Shown piece by piece: positions 12,202-23,137 of a stretch of DNA of 64,000 nucleotides. Where the stretch lies: contig OZ316895.1 in the NCBI GenBank assembly GCA_973895155.1, positions 8,370,001-8,434,000 on the forward strand, in the 5' to 3' direction. This DNA is from Marsupella aquatica (taxonomy: Eukaryota; Marchantiophyta). The notes below the pieces were generated by a model. That model saw only the letters and a list, made by a program, of their open reading frames with translations, was not told the origin of the DNA and searched no databases. Position 1 is the first letter of the stretch; each line of letters begins with the position of its first letter. The position numbers and the translations under genes are program-made.

Positions 12202-13825
12202 CTATGCAATAACGTCTAACCTGGGCTCATAAATTATACCCTCGATGAATTTATGTGTCCTACATTCCCGAGCTTTAAAAGAGTCTGGCAGCTTACGCCA
12301 CCTCTTCTGGGCGAGATCATAAGCGAGCAACTTGAAAGGGCCCCGGTGACTGATGCTGAATGCCACACATAAAATAATATCACCATATTGGCAACACTTC
12401 ATGAGCACCCGCTCGTCCTCCTGGCATTTGAAGTATTCCCGGTCACAGTAAAACTCTACGAACATATCTCGGGGCATAGTGTCCACCTGCTTCCAAGCGA
12501 CACTGAGAGGATTCTGCTGCTGCACCAGCTCCCAGATGCACACGCTGTCGATTTTGTAGTTCTCTCCTAGCACGCCTACCAGCAGAATGTGGCCCTGGTA
12601 CTGTACAAGCTCCTCGATTCCTACTGTATGAGGCAGGGGAGCGTGGATCTTATTCCAAACTCTCTCTTTCAAATGGTAAGTCAGCAATAAGCTCCTCTGG
12701 TCAGAGCACCTCACGTAAAGCATGCCATTGCCATACACCGGTCTTCTCTTGGGATACCTGGCCAGGAGAGAAGTTTCTGATGAATTATCCACACGTGAAA
12801 GAGAAAACTTGTGCTTTGCTCAAAATCACATCACTGAAGGTCTTTCATACTATTAAATCACCCCATAACATCAAAATCTAACGAGGCAAACAAGGACAGC
12901 GCAGAGTTAGATTATCCCCGTTAATGCACCCACACAGAGAAGACAATCCATTCCAACTCTGAAATTACTACTAAAGTTTCTGAGATTGTCAAAGTATTGA
13001 TTTTCCAAAGGGATGGACTCTAATGCTCTTCAATAATTATGCCAGAATGAAATCAGGAGATGATGGATTAGTAGAAGGCAACAAATGATCAAAAGTGGTC
13101 ACAAAATTTCTCAGACGTCAATACGTGTAGACGCTACATCAACGATCTCCTGCCGAGGAGGGCTTAAGATAGAAACGTACCTAGCAGGAATGATGCCGCT
13201 CGTGCTCCAGCAATCGGTTCCCGAGTCATACACCTCCATGGTCAAACTGTCACCGCCATTCTCGCCGGGCACCATGCCAGCCACGAACACCTTGTAGGAA
13301 CTCGTAGCTCGATCCTCCATCACCATCTTCAGCACACTAATGTGGGAGGAAGTCTTCAACACCAGAGGCAGCTTCCGCAGAGATTTCGTCAGTGGATTAC
13401 AGACGAACAGAGTGCGCAACCGGTTCTCGTACACGAAGTAGCACACCAGGCCTCCGTCGGCAGCCGTTGGGTAGGGATTCAGGCTGCACAGAGGAGCAGG
13501 GAGCGGAATCCGGTGCCAATTGTTGCACTGGGGATCGTAGGTGGCCACGATCCGGTGCCCATTTATCCCCAACCGCCCCAAATTGGCCGTCACGACGCAG
13601 AACCAGACATTGTTGTTGTGGCTGTAGATTGTTCCTCCTGCTGCTGCTGTTGTGGCTGCGGCTTCAGAGTAGGCCTTGAGGAAGGTCGGCGAGTAGAGGA
13701 GTGAAGTCCAGGCCCGACACACGGACCGGAAGCGGAACACACTCTGCACTGGCAAGCGCGCCAGCACGCTCTCGATCAGATGGTCCGGTAGTTTGGAGAA
13801 ATCCATCATCGCTCCAGCCGCAGAG

Positions 13826-13858
<33 letters not shown>

Positions 13859-14220
13859 TCTGAGTAATAGTAATTCTTCAGTGATCCCCCCACCCTTTGC
13901 TTCCTCGCAACCATCCCTTGCCCTCCTCCCCCTCCCCCTCCCCCTCCATTCTCCAATCTGGGTCGGACTCGGACTCGTTCATCTCTCTCCCTTTTCCTCA
14001 TCAGCGGACTCTCCATGACGCGTCGCTGAAGATCATCATCTAGATTCATCATAGTCTGCGGCATTGTTGTTGCCACAACAACACCTGTAGACGATTTGGC
14101 CTGTTCCGAATTATCATTGCCATCCTTACCTTCTTCTTCCTCCTGCTCCCTTGCGCTTCCCCTGATCATCACTCCTAACCCTATCCTTCGTTCTTTGCCT
14201 AACGGCCCACATTCACTCAC
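12202..14220 (-). CDS. F-box protein with kelch-type C-terminal half, 2 exons
   Basis: Exon 1 is 14220-13181 and exon 2 is 12757-12202 on the minus strand. The donor AG|GTACGT and acceptor CCAG|G join in frame to give 531 residues. Residues ~137-185 form an F-box (LPDHLIESVLARLP, then FRFRSVCRAW), the SKP1-binding part of SCF ubiquitin ligases. After it come blocks typical of F-box/kelch or F-box-associated repeats: VATYDPQCNNWHRIPLP, VCNPLTKSLRKLPL, MEVYDSGTDCWST, LAYDLAQKRWRKLPD. These are expected to bind the substrate, which cannot be deduced. The first ~135 residues are low complexity: a Glu run, a 9-Gly run and a Ser-Gly repeat, the last two encoded by visible DNA repeats (13829-13862 and 13927-13957). 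I chose the first in-frame ATG; an inner ATG just before the F-box is possible. It has no close neighbour on its strand. Confidence 0.85.
13829..13957. repeat. Coding microsatellites inside the F-box gene
   Basis: A GAGCCT hexamer repeat at about 13829-13860 encodes alternating Ser-Gly on the minus strand, and a CCTCCC-type tract at 13920-13950 encodes polyglycine. Both keep the frame because their units are multiples of three. Confidence 0.85.
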
Positions 14221-15646
14221 CTGCCCCTCCTGCTGCCACTGCCGGATTCTTTCACTTCAGGACTTTCTGCTGAGTCCCGTTGGCAGACCGTCTCATTACT
14301 TGGGGAGGCAGGCGGACGAGTGTAGAGAATTCACAGCACAGCAGAGGTCACCAAAGTGTCTCACCAGAATGTCTCAGCACGAAACTGGACTCATGAGCAG
14401 AAATATGTTTCAGCCAGATTCAGCAGTTATCTGCGCTGGCTGAGCATTGAGCAGGTGAAAGAGCACTTAAGAAAGAATTCATCGCTGCAACCGGTGATTC
14501 GTTCATACTGCTCGGAAGAGCGCTCCAATCATATACCATCCCATACACAGGGAAATGCTCCACCAATTGGGAAGAGCTGGATCAAATTCCTCCCCGGCTA
14601 GAACACAATTCCTCTTCCAGCTAACTTGTGCATTACTGACTGTCACCAGTCATCATTCTCCACCCAATTGCTCAATCAGAAACAGACAATGCCCGATTGC
14701 GAGATCTCAGGTCGTGAGGAAGGGAGAAACCCACACCCACCTGAGGAAGAGCACTGTCGAGTTTTGCCCACAAATTCCAATTCAACTGAGAATTCTCCGA
14801 CGCCGCCCCTCTCGAAAGATCATAGCTCTAGCAACGGAACAACAATCTGATAGCGAGATCTCAGGTCGAAGGAAAGCATTAATCCATTTGCCCCTAAATT
14901 CCAATCGAACTCAGATTTCTCCAAGTTTCTCCTCTTGAAAAACTCTCCTCTAGAAAAACTCAGACAGCCAATTACGGATCTAATTCCAGCTGCCAAACTC
15001 CTCAGATAGTCTCCGAGGCAATGAGATGTGTGGCAAGTCTCCTGCTGAGACCAGTCGTTGAAACAAACAAAGAATGAGGTAAAGAGTAATTAACATTTGG
15101 AAGTTCTAGAATTGATGTATCACTGTTTTGCATTAAATGTTAGATTATTAGGGGTAGAGTTAGAGACTCTTGTAAATTTATAAATAACAAGAAAATTACG
15201 CGTCACTGGGCATTTCATGTTCGTTGGATTTTATTTATCGATGGTGTAGATCGTGCAACGTGGGTTGTCACTCGTGTGATGGTTGAGAACACACGTGTGA
15301 CTAACATGAAGAATATTGATCGTTTCTATGCACAAATGATACATGTTTTATGGTGCCAAATTCTAATCTAAACTTGGATAGTACATAAGGCAAAAATGTG
15401 ACAAGAATTATTTAGAACCATTGACAGTGTTTTATCAATGGTCAGCACTGTGTAAAGTGTACTTTGCTTTGTGGGCCACTTGATCATTTTTGTCTGTCAT
15501 TGATATGTGTTATTTTACATGTCACAATGCAGATTTATCTATCGTGTTTAGTGCAAGATCTTGAGCTGTTGGCACGCCACGATCAACATTCCTGAGCTTT
15601 GCATTTTTGCGATAGATTGGTGAGAGGTAAATATTCTCTATGAGCT
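14221..15646. other. Spacer between F-box gene and Helitron, with an internal duplication
   Basis: This holds the promoter side of the F-box gene and the left flank of the Helitron. A roughly 155-bp duplication is visible: GCGAGATCTCAGGTCG occurs at about 14699 and 14855, each followed by related text (AAATTCCAAT, then AACT, then TTCTCC, then CCTCTCGAAA or CCTCTTGAAA). From about 15100 the base composition becomes markedly AT-rich and stays so through the Helitron region. I could not place the Helitron's left end. Confidence 0.5.
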
Positions 15647-18104
15647 ATGTCTTTACTTTTATTAAACCTGCATCGGGAAATTGCGCGACAACAAACATTT
15701 AATCTGCAAAGGAATTCAACTAGACTGTCTGCAAGGCATTGGCCGAATGTTGATATCTTATGTAGGGAATGGAAGGGCCTATGTCAGAAAACCATTTGGA
15801 ACATGGAAGTCTGTGGAAATTGTGGATTTGTATGTTATAGAAATAACTTAGAACGGAAATTGTTTGAAATTGTGCGTGTAGATAGTACAGGAGTAGCTCC
15901 GTATGCATATTGTAATGCATTTCTAATACCTTACATACACGTTGATAACGTGCATTACAATATATGCATGGCTTGTGTAAAGGATAGAGGTAGAGGAAGT
16001 CTATTATCCTTCATGTCACCTTCATATATTAGGTCTATTCCGGGGTCTATTCTAAAAGCAAAACCCCTGTATCTACAACTCTTATCTTTAATAGATTGTG
16101 GATTGGGGATAATAAACAAGTTTAATGGGTTTCATTCAGGTTTTGTATGCAACGAGAGCTTACTAGATAGTCCACTTATTTGTTGGAATCTGGATACATT
16201 ACAGTGTAATAATATTGGTATGATTATGAATCAGGTTTACGAGGTGTTTGCGACTAACTTGCTTGTTAACAAACTATTTAAAAGATATTTCTGTCTGCTT
16301 GAAACGTCGGATCCTTCACTTGGAGTTTGTATTCTAACACCTAATGCAGTGCACAATATCTTAGAAACGCAAAGAGAAACAAAGATTACAACTTATTCTA
16401 TGACAGTCAATCCGTATGATCCAGATATTCAAATACTTCATGATGTGTCATATTCAATACCTATATCTAGGAAGCGTAAGTATGATCTTTTTGAGTCTGG
16501 AAACCTGCACTGTAAGAATGCTTTATTACTATGAGAGCCAATGGTGACTAACGGGGACGGTGTGTCTGAAGACCACGATGTGACATTGGAGACAACAATG
16601 TTTCCATTTTTATTCCCTTATCAACATGGTCATTACCGCGGTGGTATAACATTTGCTGAGTATATTAAGAGAATAACTCAACAATTGTTTAGTCCATTTA
16701 CATTGTACAAACCATATATGCTTATTAGTTACCAACTACGACAGTCGATACAGCTAGCTTCAATGACAAAAACTTATATATTAGATAAAGAGTATAATAC
16801 ACTTAGAAGCGTTAAACCAAACCTAACAGAAGAGGAAATTTTCCGATTGATGATAAAGCAGAATATATCATGCTCAGTCCCGGGTAGTCTAGGTTGGCAT
16901 AGTCGTCATTTGAAGGACCTGATGTGCATGGTTCAGTACTGGGGTTTGCCTTCTTTTTTCCTCACTCTTACTTGTGATGACGTGAGCCCTACTAGATGGG
17001 TAGAGATTGATGACCTAGAGAAAGTTGTAAAGTATATCAATGCAACCTCAACATGGAAAGATTGTCCTGTAGAGTGTGCAATGATATTCCATACCTGTGT
17101 TCAAAGTTTTCTGAGAAGGTACATTCTCTGCGGTGAAAATGGTGTCTTAGGAAAAGTGGAACATTACATTGCCCGGTATGAATGCCAAGGTAGGAACTCT
17201 TTGCATGCACACATTCCGCCTTGGTGTACTTTAGATGATGTAGATAGGGTCAGTAGTGAGATCTGTGCATACATTCCAGCTCATTTTGATGATAGTTCTG
17301 GTAAGTTTATTGAACAGTTTGATAACCCGATGACTAAATTATTGTATGGATATGTCACTTCAAAGCAACTGCATCGTTGCAAAGGAAGGAGTGTGTATTC
17401 ATACTGATAGCGATACCGATTTACAATATTGTAAAATGGGTTTTTTGCATGAACCACACATGGAGAAGAGTCCTTCTATTGACCCTCGAAGCGGAAAATG
17501 GCGATATTTTTGTCCAGGAGTGGAACACAGAAATGTTGTTCCATATCATCCTGTCATTTTATCATTGTGGGGTGCCCATATGAACCTCCAAAGAGTGACA
17601 AATGAAGCATGGTCTTTCTACCTACTTAAATATGCTATCAAATGTGAACCAATGGGTTCATTGAATATTAATCTTGAAAATGCTAAGTCTTTAGGATTAG
17701 ATGCATTGAGTCATACCCAGTTAAAGTTGGTTTCCAATGTTGTTCTGTCAAGATCTATTTCTTCTACAGAAGCAACACTAACGTGTTTACAAATTTCTAC
17801 TATAGATAAATTATCATCGGTCACTCTTGTGGATTCCTCTCCACCAGATAGACGTACTTCTCTATATCGAAAAGCTTCGGTAGTCTATCTTCACCCTACC
17901 CAGGTATATGCTTTGAGACCTTTGAGGTTAGGAAACTTGTCATTCTATGAGTATTTTCGGAATTATGAAGTGTTGCCTGAGAAAAGTAGAGAAGCAGATT
18001 TTGTGGATGTAGACTTTCAAGGGAACTATGTGTTCACTACTACTAAGTTGGTATGCTTTTCAGACTTTCACCCTGTGTACCATTCTAATCAATTTTTTTT
18101 ATAA
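15647..18104 (+). pseudogene. Helitron Rep (HUH) half, broken
   Basis: Two consecutive open segments in one frame (15647-16534 and 16541-17407) are parted by a single TGA; a third (17346-18104) is in another frame. Together they read as the N-terminal and Rep part of a Helitron transposase. FPFLFPYQHGHY matches the start of the Helitron_like_N domain. SLHAHIPPW near 17195-17225 is the HUH metal-binding motif inside the family's 'E-x-Q-x-R-G-x-P-H-x-H' context, and WSFYLLKYAIK near 17610 supplies the Tyr-x-x-Lys-Tyr nicking motif. VVPYHPVILSLWGAHMN precedes it, as in the family. The wording (YLLKYAIKCEP) recalls the Helitron2/Helentron branch more than canonical plant Helitrons; this is an impression. 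Breaks: TGA at 16532, a frame change near 17390, and another at a T-run just before 18104. The element is therefore not autonomous unless intron removal hides these. Confidence 0.8.
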
Positions 18105-19384
18105 TGTTCTTCAATCTTAGACATGTACATTTTCGGTCTGAAGTTGAGCTATTGCTTAGGACAGATTTTGATTGGACATATCTCCATGAATGTGTGTATC
18201 GGAAATTAATTAGTTGTGATATTAAGGATATAGAAAACCTGATATGTGATTACGTAGATAAACACCTATACTCTTCTCTGTACAAAGCAGAGATGATTGT
18301 AAAAATTAAGAGTCGTATTCCACCCACATTGTGGGATGAATCATTTGCAGGTCCTTATGTAGTTTCAAATAGATCTTTAAGACAATCTGAAGTTCAGACA
18401 ACTACCATTAGACCACAACACTTGTCTTTAAGTGATTTTACTCTGACTTGTGATCAGTCAGAAGTGTTCTTGAAACTGAAATCTCAAAAGAGTGGTCTAC
18501 ATATGATTACAGGTTCCCCTGGAACAGGTAAAACCTTTTTTATGGGTTTTATGAAGAGCTATTGGGAGCAACAAGGAAAGAACGTGCTTTTAACATCCAC
18601 TACAGCAGTTGCTGCAATTAGACTAGATGCTTCGGCAACGACTGTCCATCATGCATTCAAAATACCAATTAGAGGAGCTTTATTACCGTTGCATAGAAGT
18701 AATAGTATTTTTGATTCTTTGGCTTCTTCTCATGTTACAATTATTGATGAATGTAGCATGCTTACACCAAAAATCATGAAAAGCATAGCTTCATGATTGC
18801 ATGAAGTTCTTCAAGGTAACGATCGCAAAAATGATCCATTTACAGTGAAGCTAATTGTTCTGGTAGGAGATATGTATCAATTGCCTCCTGTGTGTAATCA
18901 TGAAACTAAGTATATATGTACTCAGTGTCATTTATCTTCGTATTCATTATACAAACATATGCAACGGTATCACTTGACATCTGTTATTCGTCAAGCATCT
19001 GACCCTCAATTCTTAACTTTCTTAAATTCTATCCGTCTAACTAATCCTAGTCAACATGCAATAGACGACTGCCTGCAACAATGTTTTCTCTGAACAAGAA
19101 GGATACAGATTTGTTGACGAGAATACTAAGATTATTTGTTCGCATAGAGATAACGTGGCTAAATATAATACAATGTGTTTACTAACTTTTTTTCCTATAG
19201 ATCATATAGTAGAAGTTAATGTCCATACAAATGCTCCTGCTGAGAGTGGTCAAAAGCAATGGATCTCTGACACAAAGTTTCATCAACTAACACATATAGC
19301 TATTGGTTGTAGAGTTTTATTGACTGACAATATTGATATTTCAAATGAAGCTGCTAACGGTAGTAGTGGAGAAGTACATGATTT

Positions 19385-20137
19385 GCTTTTTGATGAGAAT
19401 GACTTGTCTACAATAATTGTTAAACTGCATATAGCATGCTCATCCTGGAACATGCTTTACTTTTTGTCTTGTAATGATATTAAGTGGACAAAATTAAAGA
19501 GTAAGACTAGAATACATATTAAATGTGAATGAAATCAAATAATATAAATAAAGTACATACAATAAAAGCACATAGTGACCAATGGAAAGTACAATTTCAT
19601 TACACAAAGTTGCTACGAGTTGTGCACAATGAAATCAAATAATATAAATAAAGCACATGCAATAAAAGCACATAGTGACCAATGGAAAGTACATTTCTAT
19701 TACACAAAGATCCTACGAGTTGTGCACGTATTTCAGTGTCTTATTAATGACTCTTATTCAATAAAAACCATAAACTTAGGAAAGAAAGCCACAAGGGGAG
19801 CTTAAGACAAAATGTGCTGACATTTCTTAGAATCATTCCTCTCACTCATGAGTATACTTAAAAGCGGTAGAAAATGAAACCCTTAGTTTCTCTCTAGGAC
19901 TTAACAAAGTTTACAAATTAAGGGGGCTGCCAAAATAAATTCAAAACACTATAGAATACCAAAAATTTAAAGGGGTCCAAAAATGAATCAAAGGTACATT
20001 AAAATAAAAATTCATGATACACAAATATGAATAAGACAAAACATGAGAGTTGGATTCACCATATAGTATAGCAGCTTCATAAATCTAGCTTTTTGATGAG
20101 AATGACTTGTCTACAATAATTGTTAAACTGCATATAG
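19385..20137. repeat. 50-bp direct repeat bounding an insertion in the helicase
   Basis: The same 50 bases lie at 19385-19434 and 20088-20137, identical as far as I can compare by eye. The helicase frame runs into the first copy and resumes its conserved motifs only after the second. The intervening DNA has no helicase similarity and itself contains a tandem duplication. Fifty bases is far longer than any usual transposon target duplication, so a replication-slippage or patch-repair origin fits better. Confidence 0.85.
19529..19728. repeat. Tandem 100-bp duplication inside the insertion
   Basis: Two copies with a 100-bp period start at 19529 and 19629. Each opens with ATGAAATCAAATAATATAAA and contains AAAAGCACATAGTGACCAAT, then CTACGAGTTGTGCAC. 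They differ at a few positions. Confidence 0.85.
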
Positions 20138-20456
20138 TAACGGCAAACTAGTAAGAGTTGTGAGATCTTGTACTAAATACAAAAGAATCAAGAACATGAT
20201 AGTTACCAGAAGTCAACATTTCCACTAATGTTAGGATATTCGATGACTGGACATAAATCACAAGGATGTACTTTAACTGAAAAAGTTCTGGTTGTGCTGA
20301 CTGAAGCGTTTGCTCCTGGTCTAACATATGTGATGTTGAGTCGTGTTACAAATAGGAAGAATTTAAAAATTGTGGGTAAGTTATCTCCTTTGGATTTTAC
20401 TGTCTACAGAGAATGAGATGTAGTAAGTTGGGGAATGACATGTGCAATCTTTTGAA

Positions 20457-20879
20457 ATGGCACCAAAGAGGAACTTGCACAACATAGAGATCTTGAAAGC
20501 AATTGAGAATGTTGTTTTCAATTACGGAAATGGTACACAACAATCTCCAGTCAACTTGGCATCTGAATTGTCGCCTGAAGTGAAAGTAAGAGCAACGGCA
20601 ACAGAACACGGAACCCCGATAGCCGAAGAGTTTTTACGAATGATCCTTGTTGATATCAAGGATGAAGACACAGAAGATAAAGGGGAGGAACCAATGAAGG
20701 AGCCTACACCAAAACAAATTTGTTATGCAGATTCATTGGGGATAGAGATGACAGAGTGGGAAGGTGGTATAAGTGTGAAAGGCATGAGTCCTCTCATTGA
20801 AGCTAAAAAGGAATGGCAACAAATGTTTTTGGATATGCATGGAGAGTATCCAGCATGTGGTATGAATCTTACTTTCTAA
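20457..20879 (+). CDS. Unrecognised ORF downstream of the Helitron helicase
   Basis: About 140 residues from the ATG at 20457; an in-frame ATG also lies 15 bases upstream at 20442. It begins 40 bases after the helicase stop, on the same strand and with the same AT-rich composition, so it may be an accessory gene of the element. The N-terminal half is Glu/Asp-rich. The C-terminal third contains TPKQICYADSLGIEM, a 'T-P-K-Q-I-x-Y-A-x-S-L-G' phrase of a type seen in short helical modules of several DNA-associated proteins; I cannot assign it to a family. No signal peptide or membrane segment. It could be a truncated remnant, and the next ORF could be a second exon or a separate gene. Confidence 0.4.
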   Translation: MAPKRNLHNIEILKAIENVVFNYGNGTQQSPVNLASELSPEVKVRATATEHGTPIAEEFLRMILVDIKDEDTEDKGEEPMKEPTPKQICYADSLGIEMTEWEGGISVKGMSPLIEAKKEWQQMFLDMHGEYPACGMNLTF

Positions 20880-20927
20880 ATTGTTTAGCTATATATACAT
20901 GGCAAATTCTTTTTACTAGATTATATA

Positions 20928-21299
20928 ATGTGTGATTCTTATGTACATCTGGACTTGTGTGCAAGCATTGTAAAAGAATGTCTACGTTACAAACATGTTT
21001 CATTTGATAATGAAACACTGACAAGGAAAGAGAGCATGAAAATACTTAAATGTCATACAAGAGGAGCAGCGATAGATCAGTTGAGACAGCTACATCATTC
21101 ATTCAAAGTACCTGTGGACATTTTGGTCAATTTGGCAGCAAACCAGACAGGGAAAGTCATTGCTCGAATGAACAACAAACGAGATGCAGGTGCATTACGA
21201 GATATTCCTAAGCGTTTTTTGTTTGATGATGGTGCTACTTCTAGCTTTCCTGGAAGTATTAAGATAGAAGTATCTCCAGGAAAATGTAAATGTACATAG
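20928..21299 (+). CDS. Unrecognised ORF, possibly Helitron-linked
   Basis: 123 residues starting 48 bases after the previous ORF, on the same strand. I do not recognise it. It has Cys residues near the N-terminus (LDLCASIVKECLRYK), a basic middle (ARMNNKRDAGALRDIPKRF) and ends C-K-C-T. The frame is fully open and codon use resembles the Helitron ORFs, which is the only reason to think it was once coding. A role beside the Rep/helicase is inference from position alone. Confidence 0.35.
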   Translation: MCDSYVHLDLCASIVKECLRYKHVSFDNETLTRKESMKILKCHTRGAAIDQLRQLHHSFKVPVDILVNLAANQTGKVIARMNNKRDAGALRDIPKRFLFDDGATSSFPGSIKIEVSPGKCKCT

Positions 21300-21783
21300 A
21301 ACACATACGTTTTAACTACATGTAGTGTTATGTGGATGCTATCATAAGCATGAGACTATTTGCTACTTTAATTTGTGGAGATCAGCACACAAAAAACATT
21401 TCACCACACTATATATTGTACTACCTTTTAAGTACATGACTAATTTGGTGACAGAAAAAGTAATTGCTTGAGTGAATAGTCCATGCTAAATTCCATGGCA
21501 AAGTGGTCCCGGATGACCATGTAGTAGTGTTGTTGAATATAGTGATTGTATCTGATTGTAATTTGTCATTTCCGAATAGAGACGATGATCCACCTCAGGA
21601 AATAATTGCAGATGCAGTAGGATCTTTTGTGCTCTGGCCATCAAAGTGTGTTAGTCTGTAGTGACTGAATGCAAGTGTAGTTAGAATCAAGTGAATTGTG
21701 TCACATTTTGACATTGCCTTGGAAAGATCCAAGAAATATCTGTACCAATTTTTCCATTTGGTAAAGAGGATGAAGGAGCCATT

Positions 21784-21939
21784 GTGTGTGACATTGATAT
21801 TTCTGAATTCTGTATGTATGAAACAAGTGATTGATGTGTGTGACATTGATATTTCTGAATTCTGTATGTATGAAACAAGTGATTGATGTGTGTGACATTG
21901 ATAGTTCTGAATTCTGTATGTATGAAACAAGTGATTGAT
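21784..21939. repeat. Three tandem 52-bp repeats
   Basis: Copies start at 21784, 21836 and 21888. Each contains GTGACATTGATATTTCTGAA (ATAGTTCTGAA in the last) and TGTATGTATGAAACAAGTGA. The copies are nearly identical, so the expansion is recent. Confidence 0.95.
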
Positions 21940-22360
21940 GTCAAACTATAGCTCTATGGTGATTGTCTATGATACTTGAATCTGTTTTGTATCATTTCAG
22001 TATTAGTGTGTATGGTATAGAGGAATACTTTGTGACCTTCTTTGTAGTCTATGATGTTTGAATCTGTGAATTCATATTAGTGTACATGGTATAGAAGATG
22101 GCTTTCTGAAACTCTGAGTTCTAATGTTAACATGATGAATGGTGAGCTTATAGAGTGAGTTCATTCCAAGTACACAATAAAATATGAATGGAATGTGTTA
22201 TTTGTGCACAAGAGTGAGTTCATTCCAAGTAGTATAGTGGGGTCTTCATCACTCATATCCAGTTGACATGAAAGACTTATACATACCCCACAAAGTGTTT
22301 ACTTTAGTCATTTTATAAACCCACAAAGTATATTTAAAGACTACCCTCCATAACCTTTCT

Positions 22361-22600
22361 AGTCGTTCCCAACGACTCACCATCGCAGCCTATAAAAAAC
22401 TGAAAACGACTCACCAAAGCTACCCACACAAAGACTACAATAGACTGAAAATCCAGTCTATTAAACGACTTACAAACCAGTTCTATAAAGGACTCAGTTG
22501 ATTATAGTAACAAAACATACGACTCGCAGTCCTGTAAAGGACTGGAGTCCTTCCCAATCGTTTCCAAGTCCTATACGGTACTGAATAGTCGTTTAATGGG
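22361..22600. repeat. Cluster of small hairpins sharing an AGTCGTT/AACGACT heptamer
   Basis: Within 240 bases there are three perfect hairpins: AGTCGTT-ccc-AACGACT (22361-22377), TAGACTG-aaaatc-CAGTCTA (22441-22460) and CAGTCC-tgtaaa-GGACTG (22527-22544). The last overlaps a second palindrome, GGACTGGAGTCC (22539-22550). The heptamer AACGACT or its complement occurs five times (about 22361, 22371, 22405, 22464, 22587). This lies between the plus-strand Helitron ORFs and the convergent minus-strand gene. Iterated heptamers with hairpins resemble replication or transposase recognition sites; the function is inference. Confidence 0.7.
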
Positions 22601-22761
22601 GTCTAAATACCCCCCAGTTTCTACTAGTGCTATGACAATTATATCTTTGTGAGACAATCTAGATTACTGCATTTTGAGTAGTACTGTGAATTTGATTGGA
22701 CTGTTAATTTAAATGTGTTTCAGGTGAAGAATCTGGTTGCAATTCATGTCACAGTAGTGTT

Positions 22762-23013
22762 ATGACTATTTATAGCATGAATACTAGTACTCAAACTGAA
22801 TGCATAGACAATCCAAGAATTCATCGTAGTGGGCTAGTCAGCGGAGGTTGTGAAGGAAAAGCCATGTATCGATGGAAATATGATCGGTTGTTGAAAATGT
22901 TTTTCAAGCCAACATTCCAGGAAGAAGAGGCTCGTATGGAACTTTTGGAAGAGCTTTGGGATGTTTATCAAATAGTTGAGAATAGAAGTTGTCAAAAATG
23001 TAGTGCAAAATAG
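22762..23013 (+). CDS. Small unrecognised ORF
   Basis: 83 residues, preceded by a possible splice acceptor (TGTTTCAG at about 22724), so it may be a terminal exon. It ends just before the 3' end of the minus-strand gene, with which it converges. The middle is charged and helical (FKPTFQEEEARMELLEELW) and the tail has C-x-x-C (SCQKCSAK). I do not recognise it. It may be another degenerate accessory ORF of the element. Confidence 0.3.
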   Translation: MTIYSMNTSTQTECIDNPRIHRSGLVSGGCEGKAMYRWKYDRLLKMFFKPTFQEEEARMELLEELWDVYQIVENRSCQKCSAK

Positions 23014-23137
23014 ACTGAAAAAAATGTTTTTAATCATTTGTAAAGGTCTAGCAATGTTAAGTTTTGATGATCACTACTAGAGACTACAAAGAAATCATTT
23101 TTGAAAGATTTATAAGTGGATGTACAATCTAACAAAT

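Larger units (their letters stand above)
18104..20416 (+). pseudogene. Helitron Pif1-like helicase half, broken and interrupted
   Basis: This continues the Rep half. GSPGTGKT (about 18510-18535) is Walker A, TIIDECSML (about 18740) is Walker B, and GDMYQLPPV (about 18870) and VIRQ (about 18985) are further superfamily 1 helicase motifs. IGCRVLLTDNID (about 19305) and GHKSQG, then YVMLSRV (about 20245-20350), close the domain as in Pif1. An in-frame TGA sits at 18794, a frame change near 19087, and another near 20215. Between 19435 and 20137 a 703-bp insertion separates the last two motif blocks. The reading ends at 20416. As part of one Rep-helicase polypeptide it would unwind DNA during rolling-circle transposition. 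Confidence 0.82.

Noticed and set aside
21784-21939. CRISPR-like array
   Set aside because: Head-to-tail 52-bp repeats without unique spacers; this is a eukaryotic tandem repeat.
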